From Aestuariibaculum lutulentum (GTDB lineage Bacteria; Bacteroidota; Bacteroidia; Flavobacteriales; Flavobacteriaceae), in NCBI RefSeq assembly GCF_032926325.1, contig NZ_CP136709.1, positions 2,264,501-2,328,500 of the forward strand: a stretch of DNA of 64,000 nucleotides, given 5' to 3'. Of the stretch, positions 17,700 through 27,625 are shown one piece after another. Position numbers and translations under genes: made by a program. The notes beneath the pieces are model-generated. The model searched no databases, was not told where the DNA came from, and was given only the letters and a program-made list of their open reading frames with translations. Position 1 is the stretch's first letter; each line of letters starts with the position of its first letter.

Positions 17700-19193
17700 T
17701 TGAAACTTAATTATAAAATCATTTTTCACTTTTTAGGCTTACTTCTTTTGTTTAATGGAGGCTTTATGTTGCTGTCGGCTTTGGTGAGTTTAATTTGTGA
17801 AGATGGGGTTACTTTTAAAATTTTTACAGCAGGTATTTTAACACTTTTGATTGGTGTAATAGCTATGTTTTTTACGCGTCATCATACCAAAGAAATGAAT
17901 AAACGCGAAGGGTATATTGTTGTTGCTTTTGGATGGATTATCATGTCTTTATCAGGGACTTTGCCTTATGTGATAACTGAAAGTATACCTAGTTTTACGA
18001 ATGCGTTTTTTGAAACCATGTCTGGGTATACCACTACCGGAGCATCGATCTTAAACGATATTGAAGCGGTTCCAAAAGGTGTGTTGTTCTGGAGAAGTAC
18101 CACGCATTGGATAGGAGGTATGGGAATTATTGTTTTAGCGATTGCTATTTTACCTTTGTTAGGTATCGGGGGTATGCAGTTATTTGCTGCTGAAGCGCCA
18201 GGACCTAGTGCCGATAAATTACATCCCAGAATTACAGACACAGCAAAACGTTTATGGTTGATTTATTTTGGTTACACAGTTGCCGAAACCGTGTTTCTTA
18301 AACTGGCAGGAATGTCATTTTTCGATGCCATAAATCACTCAATGGCTACAGTATCTACAGGTGGCTTTTCAACAAAAAATGCCAGTTTAGCCTATTGGAA
18401 CGATCAGCCAATTATTCAATATATTGTTATCCTTTTTATGTTTTTGGCAGGGGCTAACTTTGTCCTCAGTTATTTTGCTTTTAAAGGAAAAGTTCAGAAA
18501 GTTATTAAAGACGAAGAGTTTAAGCTTTACTTCAGGTTTATACTTGTGTTTTCTGTTATTGCCGCAGTTATTATCTATTTTAAAGCCGATCATTCTGTAT
18601 CAACTATTCATCATCCCATGGTCTGGGGGCGTGGTGAAAGTGCATTCAGGCATGCTTTATTTCAGGTGTTAACAGTGATTACTACCACAGGATTTATTTC
18701 TGCCGATTATACTTTATGGACGCCATTTTTAGTGGTGTTCTTTTTCGGATTGATGTTTTTGGGAGGTTCTGCTGGAAGTACCTCAGGAGGTGTGAAAGTA
18801 GTCCGTCACTTAATACTAATTAAGAACGGATTTCTAGAATTTAAGCGTGTACTTCACCCGAATGCGATTTTGCCGGTACGCTATAATACAAAAGCTATTT
18901 CGGGAGATATCGTATTTAATATTCTGGCCTTTTTTATTTTATACATGTTATCTTTTATTGTTGGCGCTTTAGTATTCTCCATGTTTGGTATCGATTATAC
19001 GTCTTCCGTAGGGTTGTCAGCATCAAGTCTAGGAAATATTGGTCCGGCATTAGGTAGTTTTGGTCCTGTAAATAATTATGCAGCACTTCCTCCGTTGGCG
19101 CAATGGTGGTCTTCCTTTTTAATGCTTATCGGGCGTTTAGAGTTATTTACGGTTCTTATCTTATTTACCCCATTTTTCTGGAGAAACAGGTAG
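17700..19193 (+). CDS. trkH: Trk-type potassium transporter membrane subunit
   Basis: This 497-residue protein has the four-fold TM-pore-TM arrangement of TrkH/KtrB. Selectivity-filter segments are visible: SGYTTTGASIL, VSTGGFSTKNA, TTTGFISAD and SLGNIGPALG. The glycine positions suggest a K+-selective pore driven by H+ or Na+. It is encoded downstream of trkA, its regulator. The stop comes 12 bp before the convergent type IX cargo gene. Confidence 0.95.
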   Translation: MKLNYKIIFHFLGLLLLFNGGFMLLSALVSLICEDGVTFKIFTAGILTLLIGVIAMFFTRHHTKEMNKREGYIVVAFGWIIMSLSGTLPYVITESIPSFTNAFFETMSGYTTTGASILNDIEAVPKGVLFWRSTTHWIGGMGIIVLAIAILPLLGIGGMQLFAAEAPGPSADKLHPRITDTAKRLWLIYFGYTVAETVFLKLAGMSFFDAINHSMATVSTGGFSTKNASLAYWNDQPIIQYIVILFMFLAGANFVLSYFAFKGKVQKVIKDEEFKLYFRFILVFSVIAAVIIYFKADHSVSTIHHPMVWGRGESAFRHALFQVLTVITTTGFISADYTLWTPFLVVFFFGLMFLGGSAGSTSGGVKVVRHLILIKNGFLEFKRVLHPNAILPVRYNTKAISGDIVFNILAFFILYMLSFIVGALVFSMFGIDYTSSVGLSASSLGNIGPALGSFGPVNNYAALPPLAQWWSSFLMLIGRLELFTVLILFTPFFWRNR

Positions 19194-19205
19194 ATTAAAT
19201 GATTA

Positions 19206-21896
19206 TTATCGTTTAAGGCTAAAATGGCCCGTTTTTATGAAAGTTTCATTATTGTGATCTGTTAAGATGGCTTTAAACCAGTAATCATTTGATGTTAGAG
19301 GAGTTCCATTAAAGGTACCATCCCATCCAATAAGGTTTTTGTCAATATTCATAGAATATAGGAATTTACCATACCTGTCATAAATATCAATATTAGCAGA
19401 GATGTAAAAATCTGAATCTACACCTTCAATTTTCCAAAAATCATTAACTCCATCATTGTTTGGAGTGAAATATTTAGGGAATCCTATGAAGGAAACTTTT
19501 TGATAAGCAGGAAATTCACAATTGTTAATGTCTTTTATTTGCACTGTATAAATTCCGGCTTCAACATTTGTAAAGAGATATTCGTTACCGTTTCCAAAAT
19601 AATGGATGCCATCAATAGAAAATTCATAATTGCTTTGACCTTCTACCGAGATTGAAATTTGGTAATTTTCAGCATTAATAGATTTGATTTCTATCTGGTT
19701 AGCTTTATTGATACTAAAGTATTCAGTTTTTGAACAAGTTATAGCGTTTTCTGTTTTATAAACAGTTAAGGAGTAATCTCCGGGGGTGTTTAAATTAATT
19801 TTTTGATTGGATGAAATAATATTTCCTTCGTTATTTTTCCATTCCCATATGTCGTTGCTTTTTCCTCCATCTAAATTGAATATAATATCTTCATCAGAAG
19901 AACAAATAGTATAATTTTTTTCTAAATTGGTTTCAATAGGCGAGTTTACAATAGCATTAAAGGAACCAATTCCAGCGCAGGAATTATCAGGTGTTTCAAT
20001 TCTAACCCAAAGTGTAGAAGTCTGTGTTTTATGGGTGTAGCCTAGTGAATTTGTTTTGGTTTGGGCATCTTCTAAAGTCGGATAAAAGATAAGTGTCGAT
20101 GTTTCAGGAATAGTCAATTGATTTCTGATTTTATCTTCCTTCTCATTTAAGTCGAATAGGCCTATACTATTATTAAAAATACCGTCAGCATCTTCACAAC
20201 TGTATATTTCTTCAATATAAGGTAAATTGTTAAATGTAGTTTCTAAATAAAAGTTACTTATGGTGTAGCAACCTTCTAATGTTGTTATTTTAACAAACAA
20301 TTCTTCGGGGTTACTGCGATTTGTATAGTTTTCGATATTTTTAATTCTATTCATGTCATTTTGGGCATCTTCATTAGAATAGTAAAAGCTTAGTTCAAAA
20401 GTTTTTCTATAGTTACTTATTTTATCTCTTATGTTATTTAAGTTGAAGATTGCAATGGCATCATTATCAGTATCACATTGGGTTAGTACTTCGTTATTTT
20501 CTATTTTAGGATTTTCGTAAACCTGAATATCTTTATAGATTTCAAAAGGCTCATTATTAAAAAATATTGTCGCCTTTACAATATAATTACCATCGTTTGT
20601 ATAGGTGTAGGCTGGTGAGCGTTCAGAAGAGGTGTTACCATCTCCAAATTCCCAAAGAATAGAGTCTATTGGCATATAGGAGTCTGTGGTAAAAGTGAAT
20701 GGAATACCAGCACATTGATTTTCTGTTATAATACGGTTTCTAAAAAAAGAAGAAACAAAAAGAGGTAGTCCTTTTAAAGAAGCACCTGTTTCTAAATTAA
20801 TACTAAAAGCGGAAAAACCAGAATCATCCTCGTTTTTAGGAGTGTTTATTACGTTGATATTTTTAACAATGTCAGGAGGGGTAGTAGGTAAATAATTAGC
20901 AACATAAATCTTTCCGTTCTTAGCTAATTGTAGATCTCCATAACTGTACTCAGTGGTGGTTGATACCAGTTTTTTTGAATTAAAAATGCTAGGTTCGTAT
21001 AGAAGAAATTTATAAAGAAAGCTTCTGTTGTAAGCATTATTTCCTGTAAAATATAGGATTTTCGAATCTTGAGAAAATTCAACCCCATAGGGATTTAAAG
21101 GATCCATTAAAAGGTTAGGGTTAATTGTATTGTAATATTTTACTTCTGAGGTGGTAATGTCAAAATTATATAAATAAATGAAGTTGCCATCGAAATCAGC
21201 TAAAGCTATAATTTTTCCATCGGGAGAGATTTTCATAGCTCCTGCTGAAGAAACTATTGTTCTTTCTTGTGTTTTTACAGGCGTTTTATTTACGCCGTTT
21301 GAAGTTACTGTGAAGATAAAAAAGGTGTCTTTCGGTGCATTGTTTTGAGTAGATTCACTACCAAATGTAATAACTTTTATTGTATTGGTTATAGCATCAT
21401 GAATTGCTGTTATTCTTTGAGTTATAGTTGTTGTTAATCTGGAATTTTTTGATGTTATTTCTCCCAGAGGGTTTTGAACTGTAAATTTTACAGTAGAGAA
21501 GAATAATCCGGAAGTAACCAAAGGTGTGCTCGTAGGATTTTCTCGTGTTGTGAATATATAATAGGTATTTGGATCTGATGGTTTAGGGACAATTATGGTT
21601 GATTGAGTGTTGTTGATGTCTCCTGCTAAGTTAATGCCATTACTCATGATCTCATGGTTTTTATTCCATACCGTTTGCCCGTTGGTGTAAAATAGTAATT
21701 CACCATTTTTATTTGAAATACTAGAGCATCCGGCAGGGGTAGTCATAGCACCATCATTTAAGACTAAGTGTTTGATATTACCAAAGTTTAATCCTGCGTT
21801 ATCACCAAAGTACCAATTGTCTGTTTCATTTTGTGAAATCATAAGAGAGCAATAAAACAGAGATATAAAGAAAATGATATTTTTAGAGGGGAACAT
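19206..21896 (-). CDS. type IX secreted protein with PKD domain and type B gliding C-terminal domain
   Basis: This 896-residue protein has a signal peptide (cleavage near MISQ) and the N-terminal segment NWYFGDNAGLNFGN, a recurrent start in flavobacterial secreted proteins. A propeller-like half follows (about 20-400). Next is a PKD domain whose hallmark WEFGDGNTSSERSP lies near residue 420. The end is the gliding-motility C-terminal domain: FPKYFTPNNDGVNDFW, then IYDRYGKF, then WDGTFNGTPLTSNDYWF. That domain is the type B sorting signal recognised by the T9SS. It is likely exported to the surface or medium. Substrate and role unknown; adhesion or binding are possible. Confidence 0.88.
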   Translation of the reverse strand: MFPSKNIIFFISLFYCSLMISQNETDNWYFGDNAGLNFGNIKHLVLNDGAMTTPAGCSSISNKNGELLFYTNGQTVWNKNHEIMSNGINLAGDINNTQSTIIVPKPSDPNTYYIFTTRENPTSTPLVTSGLFFSTVKFTVQNPLGEITSKNSRLTTTITQRITAIHDAITNTIKVITFGSESTQNNAPKDTFFIFTVTSNGVNKTPVKTQERTIVSSAGAMKISPDGKIIALADFDGNFIYLYNFDITTSEVKYYNTINPNLLMDPLNPYGVEFSQDSKILYFTGNNAYNRSFLYKFLLYEPSIFNSKKLVSTTTEYSYGDLQLAKNGKIYVANYLPTTPPDIVKNINVINTPKNEDDSGFSAFSINLETGASLKGLPLFVSSFFRNRIITENQCAGIPFTFTTDSYMPIDSILWEFGDGNTSSERSPAYTYTNDGNYIVKATIFFNNEPFEIYKDIQVYENPKIENNEVLTQCDTDNDAIAIFNLNNIRDKISNYRKTFELSFYYSNEDAQNDMNRIKNIENYTNRSNPEELFVKITTLEGCYTISNFYLETTFNNLPYIEEIYSCEDADGIFNNSIGLFDLNEKEDKIRNQLTIPETSTLIFYPTLEDAQTKTNSLGYTHKTQTSTLWVRIETPDNSCAGIGSFNAIVNSPIETNLEKNYTICSSDEDIIFNLDGGKSNDIWEWKNNEGNIISSNQKINLNTPGDYSLTVYKTENAITCSKTEYFSINKANQIEIKSINAENYQISISVEGQSNYEFSIDGIHYFGNGNEYLFTNVEAGIYTVQIKDINNCEFPAYQKVSFIGFPKYFTPNNDGVNDFWKIEGVDSDFYISANIDIYDRYGKFLYSMNIDKNLIGWDGTFNGTPLTSNDYWFKAILTDHNNETFIKTGHFSLKR

Positions 21897-22043
21897 AATG
21901 AGACTTAGAGAGTAGATTTAACTCTCGTAATTTACTTTATATTATTGTATTAGGGTAATTTCGTAAGGGTTTTAACACTATTTTGCTTATGAAAGTTGAT
22001 TTTTTAATGAATACAGAGAAAGTATTTTAATTTAGTATTTTTA

Positions 22044-22060
22044 TTTAGATTAAATATAAA
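22044..22060 (+). promoter_or_regulatory. Fur-like operator before the imelysin gene
   Basis: TTTAGATTAAATATAAA is an imperfect 7-3-7 inverted repeat resembling iron (Fur) boxes of flavobacteria. It lies just upstream of the -7 element and could block transcription under iron excess. Inferred from position and form. Confidence 0.4.
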
Positions 22061-22063
22061 TTA

Positions 22064-22071
22064 TATATTTG
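22064..22071 (+). promoter_or_regulatory. -7 element of the imelysin operon
   Basis: TATATTTG matches TAnnTTTG. The transcript would start about 25 nt before the ATG at 22102. Confidence 0.5.
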
Positions 22072-22101
22072 TGGATCTAATTTACTATATAATCTATCTA
22101 A

Positions 22102-23271
22102 ATGAAAAAATTAACACTAACCAAATTTGCATTAGCCCTCGGTATTATGGGGGTGGTGTCATGTAACGAAGATAACGATGATAAGTTGTCGATTTCTAAA
22201 AGTGCAGTAATAGAAAATTACGCTGAAATTGTTTATCAGAATTATTTAGACTCATATAATGATGCTGTAAACTTAGAAACAGTTGTAAATGTATTTGTTT
22301 CACAACCTACTGAAGCAAACTTCGAAAATGCAAAATCGGCTTGGAAACAAGCTCGTGAAAGTTATGGAACGACAGAAGCTTTCCGATTTGTAGATGGACC
22401 AATCGATGATGAAAACGGACCGGAAGCCTTAATTAATGCCTGGCCGTTAGATGAGAACTTTATCGATTATGTTGAAGGTGTTTCAGATTCTGGAATCATT
22501 AACGATTTAGTTAATTATCCAAGCATAACTAAACAATTATTAATTGATTTAAATGAAGATGGAGGGGAGAAGAACATTAGTGTTGGATTCCATGCTATCG
22601 AATTTTTATTGTGGGGTCAGGATTTAACTGCGCCTTCAGAAGAATTGGCGGGTTTAAGACCATATACAGATTTTGTTGATGGCGGAACAGCTGATAACCA
22701 GGGTAGAAGACGCGATTATTTGTCAATTTGTGCAGGACTATTAACAGAAAACCTTCAGTATTTAGTCGATGCTTGGGCACCAGGAGCTGCTTACCGTACT
22801 TATTTTACACAAGAGTTGTCGGAAGATGAAGCCCTTAAGAAAATGTTTAATGGAGCAGCTATCCTTGTGTATTCAGAGTTAGCAATCGAGCGTGTTAATG
22901 TGGCGTTGTTTAACCAGGATCAGGAAGATGAGCATTCTTGTTTTAGTGATAATACCCACAGAGATGTACGTTTAAATCTTCAGGCGTCTATCAATGTTTA
23001 TAAAGGAACTTATGGAAATATTTCAGGACCGTCCATAGCAGATTTAGTTGCTGAGGTTAATCCGGAATTAGCTTTAGAAATTCAAGGTGTAATTACAGAC
23101 GTTGTTGTTAAAACTGATGCCACTTTAATTCCATTCGATTTAGCAATTGCAGAAGGACCGGAATCAATTGAGGGAGCAAAAGTAACAGCAGCTAAAACAG
23201 CAATGCAGTTGTTTGGTTCAGAGCTAAGTTATGCTGCGAACAGCTTGGGAATTACATTAAACGAACTTTAA
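22102..23271 (+). CDS. imelysin-family (M75-like) lipoprotein
   Basis: This 389-residue protein has a lipobox GVVSC (Cys21), and the mature part is mostly alpha-helical. The family signature GxHxxE is present as GFHAIEFLLWGQD (about 170). Imelysins are periplasmic or surface proteins tied to iron uptake; peptidase activity is doubted for most. The next gene encodes a di-haem oxidoreductase and starts 14 bp later, so they form an operon behind a Fur-like site. An iron-acquisition or haem-handling role is inferred from the pair. Confidence 0.85.
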   Translation: MKKLTLTKFALALGIMGVVSCNEDNDDKLSISKSAVIENYAEIVYQNYLDSYNDAVNLETVVNVFVSQPTEANFENAKSAWKQARESYGTTEAFRFVDGPIDDENGPEALINAWPLDENFIDYVEGVSDSGIINDLVNYPSITKQLLIDLNEDGGEKNISVGFHAIEFLLWGQDLTAPSEELAGLRPYTDFVDGGTADNQGRRRDYLSICAGLLTENLQYLVDAWAPGAAYRTYFTQELSEDEALKKMFNGAAILVYSELAIERVNVALFNQDQEDEHSCFSDNTHRDVRLNLQASINVYKGTYGNISGPSIADLVAEVNPELALEIQGVITDVVVKTDATLIPFDLAIAEGPESIEGAKVTAAKTAMQLFGSELSYAANSLGITLNEL

Positions 23272-23285
23272 GAAGAATTAATTTT

Positions 23286-24686
23286 ATGCTTTATAAAGCA
23301 TTAATTATACTAACCGCATTCATCGTTTTTTACAGTTGCAGTAAAAATGATGAAAGCGGTTATGTTATGAAGCCTGAGGAAGGAGAATACCTTTCGGGAG
23401 GTAAGAATGGAACGATTGTAAATAATTCAGAAGAAGCCTTTGGTTTTTTTTCCAGAGGATTAACCTCAGATCAGGAAACCGATTTCGGAATAGGAAATTC
23501 ATTTTTCAGACAAAGTTGGATTACCGCACCGGCAACAGCAACAGCGAGAGATGGTCTAGGACCATTTTTTAATGCTATTTCTTGTGCAAGTTGTCATTTT
23601 AAGGATGGTAGAGGACGCGCGCCAGAATATGATGGTGAATTAGGAACCGGTTTATTGTTGCGTTTAAGTACGTCTCAACAAGATGTTCACGGGGCATATT
23701 TACCAGACCCTGTTTATGGTGGGCAATTACAGGATGTGGCTATTAACGGCGTAGATGCTGAGGCAGCTTATACAATTTCCTATGAATATATTACCGAGAT
23801 GTATCCCGATGGTAGCTCGGCGGAATTAAGAAAACCAACCTACAATATTCAAGGTTATAATTACGGAGATATGACTTCAGATTTGCACGTGTCCCCTCGT
23901 GTAGCAAACCAAATGATAGGCATGGGATTGCTCGAAGCATTATCAGAATCCACCATATTGGCTGCGGAAGATATTACCGATGCTGATGCTGATGGTATTT
24001 CTGGAAAGGCAAATTATGTTTTCGATAGAACGTCGAATACTATAAAATTGGGACGCTTCGGATGGAAAGCGAATCAACCGACCGTTCGTCAGCAGGTCGC
24101 TGGAGCTTTTTCGGGTGATATTGGATTAACGAGCTCTATTTTTCCAAAGGAAACGTTTCCTTCAGGTTTCGATGGTTCAACTATTATAAGTGGAGGAGAA
24201 CCAGAAGTGCCAGACACAGTTTTAGATCGAGTAGTGCTGTATTCAAGTACTTTGGCTGTTCCGGCCCGCAGAGATTATGACACCGATGAAGTGTTAAAGG
24301 GGAAGCAGATATTTAATAACATAGCCTGTGCTAAATGCCATACACCTAAGTTTACTACCAATAATTCTTATTATATAGAAGCCAATCGCAATCAGGAGAT
24401 TCGTCCATACACCGATTTGTTATTACATGATATGGGAGAAGGTTTAGCTGATCATGCGCCAGACTTTCTTGCCGATGGGAACGAGTGGAGGACACAGCCG
24501 CTTTGGGGAATTGGACTGATTTCTGTGGTAAACGGACATACCTATTTACTTCATGACGGAAGAGCAAGAAATATTGAAGAAGCTATTTTATGGCATGGAG
24601 GCGAGGCTGAAAATGCTAAAAATGAATTTAAGTCCTTGTCGAAAGAAGAAAGAGATCAACTTATTGCATTTGTGCAGTCACTTTAA
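23286..24686 (+). CDS. di-haem oxidoreductase (DHOR/DUF1111 family) lipoprotein
   Basis: This 466-residue protein has a lipobox FYSC and two c-type haem sites: CASCH (about 101-105) and CAKCH (about 349-353). The family signature GLGPFFNAISCASCHFKDGRGRAP and the C-terminal GIGLI-HDGRA segment match putative di-haem thiol-oxidoreductase/peroxidase-like proteins of Bacteroidota. It is downstream of the imelysin gene, a common pairing in iron-related loci. Electron donor and substrate are unknown. Confidence 0.85.
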   Translation: MLYKALIILTAFIVFYSCSKNDESGYVMKPEEGEYLSGGKNGTIVNNSEEAFGFFSRGLTSDQETDFGIGNSFFRQSWITAPATATARDGLGPFFNAISCASCHFKDGRGRAPEYDGELGTGLLLRLSTSQQDVHGAYLPDPVYGGQLQDVAINGVDAEAAYTISYEYITEMYPDGSSAELRKPTYNIQGYNYGDMTSDLHVSPRVANQMIGMGLLEALSESTILAAEDITDADADGISGKANYVFDRTSNTIKLGRFGWKANQPTVRQQVAGAFSGDIGLTSSIFPKETFPSGFDGSTIISGGEPEVPDTVLDRVVLYSSTLAVPARRDYDTDEVLKGKQIFNNIACAKCHTPKFTTNNSYYIEANRNQEIRPYTDLLLHDMGEGLADHAPDFLADGNEWRTQPLWGIGLISVVNGHTYLLHDGRARNIEEAILWHGGEAENAKNEFKSLSKEERDQLIAFVQSL

Positions 24687-24784
24687 ATTATCTGTCTAAA
24701 GTCGTAGAAAAATAATTTCTAAAGGTGTAACAATTGAAAGTGTTTTACTACTTATAGATAAAGCAGCTTTTTAAAAATAAATAA

Positions 24785-24814
24785 TGAAAGCATCGTTTTG
24801 TAGCGGTGCTTTTT
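24785..24814 (+). terminator. terminator of the imelysin operon
   Basis: AAAGCATCG/CGGTGCTTT with a 7-nt loop (one G-U pair) is followed by TTTTGATTTT, about 100 nt after the DHOR stop. Confidence 0.6.
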
Positions 24815-24860
24815 GATTTTAAGAATTAACTATTTGTTTCACTTTTAAATTTTAGAAATT

Positions 24861-25127
24861 ATGGGAGGCGAAGGCGCTATGATGGCTGCAAACAATTCAC
24901 TTAAAAATAACAGAAATTTAGTTTCAAAACGCAAAGAAAATAAAGCTTTGGAAGGCAGTTATGCCAATGCGAAAATGAAAACATTTCCAAAAGCTACTGA
25001 AGCAGATTTGCTTCGGATACGGGAAAAAGTACAATTGGCGAATAAGAAAGCCAGAATGAAATTATTGGTGGTTTCTTCAGTTGTATTAGCGTTATTAATA
25101 TTGTTCAGTATTTATTATTTTAAATAA
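24861..25127 (+). CDS. small conserved single-TM protein
   Basis: This 88-residue protein has a basic N-terminal half (Lys/Arg-rich, about 20-60) and a single C-terminal TM (LLVVSSVVLALLILFSIYYF), so a tail-anchored topology is likely. It starts MGGEGAMM and is followed by a perfect hairpin terminator. Similar small proteins are common in Flavobacteriaceae and often mislabelled. Function unknown. Confidence 0.6.
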   Translation: MGGEGAMMAANNSLKNNRNLVSKRKENKALEGSYANAKMKTFPKATEADLLRIREKVQLANKKARMKLLVVSSVVLALLILFSIYYFK

Positions 25128-25130
25128 AAA

Positions 25131-25155
25131 AAAAGCCACTTAAATAGTGGCTTTT
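25131..25155. terminator. bidirectional terminator
   Basis: The perfect 10-bp stem AAAAGCCACT/AGTGGCTTTT with a 5-nt loop lies between the small TM protein (plus) and the aminotransferase (minus). Confidence 0.85.
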
Positions 25156-25178
25156 CAAATATATAATGCTTCGTGTTT

Positions 25179-26363
25179 TTAGCTTAAAGCTTCTTTAATA
25201 CGTCTCATAGCTTCAATAATTTGCTCTTGAGAAGCTGCGTAAGAAATACGTAAACAGTTTGGGTTACCAAAAGCAGCACCATCAACTGTTGCAACTAAAG
25301 CTTCTTCTAAGAAAAACATAGAAAGATCTGAAGCGTTGTTGATTGTTTTTCCTTTAAATGTTTTTCCGTAGAACGCAGAAACGTTAGGGAATACATAAAA
25401 AGCACCTTGTGGCGTGTTGCATTCAAAACCTTCAATATCTTTTAATAATCCTAAGATTAAATCACGACGTACTTTAAACTCGTCGATCATGTATTTAACA
25501 CGGTCTGGAGATTCGTTAAGGGCAGTTATAGTTGCACGTTGAGCGATACAGTTTGTACCACTTGTCATTTGTCCTTGAATCTTGTTGCATGCACGAGCAA
25601 TCTTTTCAGGAGCTCCAATGTAACCAATACGCCATCCGGTCATAGCAAATGCTTTCGATACACCGTTTACTGTAATGGTACGATCGTACATATCTTCAAA
25701 CTGAGCCATAGACGCATGACCACCAACATAGTTGATGTGCTCGTAAATCTCATCAGAAACTACATAAATGTTAGGGTATTTTACCAATACATCTGCTAAA
25801 CCTCTTAATTCTTCAGCGCTGTAAATAGATCCACTAGGGTTACAAGGAGAGCTAAACCAAATCATTTTTGTTTTTGGAGTAATAGCAGCCTCTAATTGTT
25901 CAGGTGTCATTTTAAAATCTGTATCAATAGAAGTTTCTACTTCAACAGGTACACCATCGTATAATTTTACGATATCTGCATAACTAACCCAATAAGGACA
26001 AGGAACAATAACTTCATCACCAGGATTTGTTAAAACAGCAGCAACGTTAGCTAAAGATTGTTTAGCACCTGTTGAAACTACAATTTGAGCTGGTGTGTAT
26101 GTTAAGTTATTATCGCGTTTAAACTTCGTAATGATAGCGTCTTTCAAATCAGCATAACCATCTACAGGAGAATACGAATTGTAGTTGTCGTTAATAGCTT
26201 GAATCGCGGCATCTTTAATAAAGTCTGGTGTATTAAAGTCTGGTTCACCCAAACTTAAACCAATAATATCTTTGCCTTCATTTCTTAGTTCTCTTGCTTT
26301 TGCAGCCATGGCTAATGTCGCAGACGTTGCCATATTTAGAACTCTATCGGATAGTAGTTGCAT
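25179..26363 (-). CDS. aspartate aminotransferase (class I/II PLP enzyme)
   Basis: This 394-residue fold-type I aminotransferase has the Schiff-base lysine in VNGVSKAFAMTGWRIGYIGAP (about 238), the PLP-ring Asp in YVVSDEIYEHI, and NPSG at about 174-177. It most resembles subfamily Ib aspartate/prephenate aminotransferases: two-substrate, alpha-ketoglutarate-dependent. The exact donor is not decidable here. The desaturase gene upstream ends 18 bp before it on the same strand, so they may be co-transcribed. Confidence 0.88.
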   Translation of the reverse strand: MQLLSDRVLNMATSATLAMAAKARELRNEGKDIIGLSLGEPDFNTPDFIKDAAIQAINDNYNSYSPVDGYADLKDAIITKFKRDNNLTYTPAQIVVSTGAKQSLANVAAVLTNPGDEVIVPCPYWVSYADIVKLYDGVPVEVETSIDTDFKMTPEQLEAAITPKTKMIWFSSPCNPSGSIYSAEELRGLADVLVKYPNIYVVSDEIYEHINYVGGHASMAQFEDMYDRTITVNGVSKAFAMTGWRIGYIGAPEKIARACNKIQGQMTSGTNCIAQRATITALNESPDRVKYMIDEFKVRRDLILGLLKDIEGFECNTPQGAFYVFPNVSAFYGKTFKGKTINNASDLSMFFLEEALVATVDGAAFGNPNCLRISYAASQEQIIEAMRRIKEALS

Positions 26364-26381
26364 TTAATTAATTAATAATAG

Positions 26382-27482
26382 TTAGACTTGTAAAGCCGGT
26401 TTCATCCCCATTTCTTTTAAATGCTTGAAATGTGCTATGATAGCCTTACGTGTGGTTTTATATTCGTTATAAGGTAAGTTAAACTCTTTCGCAGTTTCTT
26501 TCACGATTTTTCCGATTTTGTCATAATGAATATGGCTAATATGTGGGAAAATGTGATGCTCAATCTGGTGGTTTAATCCTCCGGTAAACCAGTTAATGAT
26601 TTTGCTTTTAGCTCCAAAATTAACTGTTGTTTTTAACTGGTGAATCGCCCATGTATTTTTCATAGTACCGTCTTTTTCCGGTAGTGGCATTTCAGCTTCT
26701 TCCATAACGTGTGCTAACTGGAAAACAACACTTAAAATTAATCCGGCGGTGTAGTGCATCACGAAGAATCCGATTAAAATTTTCCACCAGGCAATATCTA
26801 AAACAAGCATTGGAAGAACAATCCAGATGGAGATATAGATAACTTTAGAGATCACTAACTTACTCCAGTTCCAAACCGGATTTGGGAATTTTCCGTAAGA
26901 CAACTTACGCTTCATGTAGCGTTGCATTTGTTGCCAGTCCGTAGTAATAGCCCAATTTATGGTCAATAAACCGTAAAGTAAAACGGAGTAGTAATGTTGA
27001 AATCTGTGGTGCCAACGCCATTCAGAGTGCTCTGTAAAACGTAAAATACGTCCGGCTTCTAAATCTTCATCGTGACCGTGAATGTTGGTATAGGTGTGGT
27101 GAAGTACATTGTGTTGTACCTGCCAGTTATACACATTCCCGGCAAGGATATAAATACTACTTCCCATAAGGCGGTTAACCCATTCCTTATTAGAAAAAGC
27201 ACCGTGGTTACCATCGTGCATAACGTTCATGCCGACACCGGCCATACCAATTCCCATAACAATAGTTAATAGTAATTGAGCCCAACCTGGGATGTTTAAT
27301 GTTAGTAATAAAAAGTAAGGCGTTAAAAATATTGAAAACATAACAATAGTTTTAACCCAAAGTTTCCAATTCCCCGTACGTTTTACATCATTTTCTTTAA
27401 AGTATTCATTTACACGTTTGTTAAGTGTTCTGAAAAACTTTGCAGAATCTGTTCTTGAAAAGGAAAGCGTTTGTTTTGACAT
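26382..27482 (-). CDS. membrane fatty-acid desaturase (acyl-CoA/acyl-lipid front-end type)
   Basis: This 366-residue protein has four predicted TM helices and three histidine boxes: HDGNHGAF, HNVLHHTYTN, and NHQIEHHIFPHISH. The final QIEHH box is the front-end (delta-5/6-like) desaturase form, so it probably introduces a double bond near the carboxyl end of an acyl chain. A diiron centre at the His boxes is expected. Position relative to the aspartate aminotransferase (18 bp downstream) suggests shared transcription but not shared function. A -7 element lies 54 nt upstream. Confidence 0.88.
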   Translation of the reverse strand: MSKQTLSFSRTDSAKFFRTLNKRVNEYFKENDVKRTGNWKLWVKTIVMFSIFLTPYFLLLTLNIPGWAQLLLTIVMGIGMAGVGMNVMHDGNHGAFSNKEWVNRLMGSSIYILAGNVYNWQVQHNVLHHTYTNIHGHDEDLEAGRILRFTEHSEWRWHHRFQHYYSVLLYGLLTINWAITTDWQQMQRYMKRKLSYGKFPNPVWNWSKLVISKVIYISIWIVLPMLVLDIAWWKILIGFFVMHYTAGLILSVVFQLAHVMEEAEMPLPEKDGTMKNTWAIHQLKTTVNFGAKSKIINWFTGGLNHQIEHHIFPHISHIHYDKIGKIVKETAKEFNLPYNEYKTTRKAIIAHFKHLKEMGMKPALQV

Positions 27483-27535
27483 TCTTTAAAATTTAATATG
27501 ATTACTTATGAAAAATTTGCCTATCATACCTGGCG

Positions 27536-27543
27536 CAAAGATA
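27536..27543 (-). promoter_or_regulatory. -7 element of the desaturase gene
   Basis: The minus strand reads TATCTTTG (TAnnTTTG) 54 nt upstream of the desaturase start. The spacing to a -33 element is not clear. Confidence 0.4.
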
Positions 27544-27600
27544 GGTATAAACAGACTGAACTTATAACGTTTTTTTATAAAAATATGTGTTTAAAAAGTA

Positions 27601-27608
27601 TATTTTTG
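27601..27608 (+). promoter_or_regulatory. -7 element of rsmG
   Basis: TATTTTTG matches TAnnTTTG 17 nt upstream of ATG 27626. It supports the shorter start. Confidence 0.45.
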
Positions 27609-27625
27609 TTGAAAATTTAACACGA

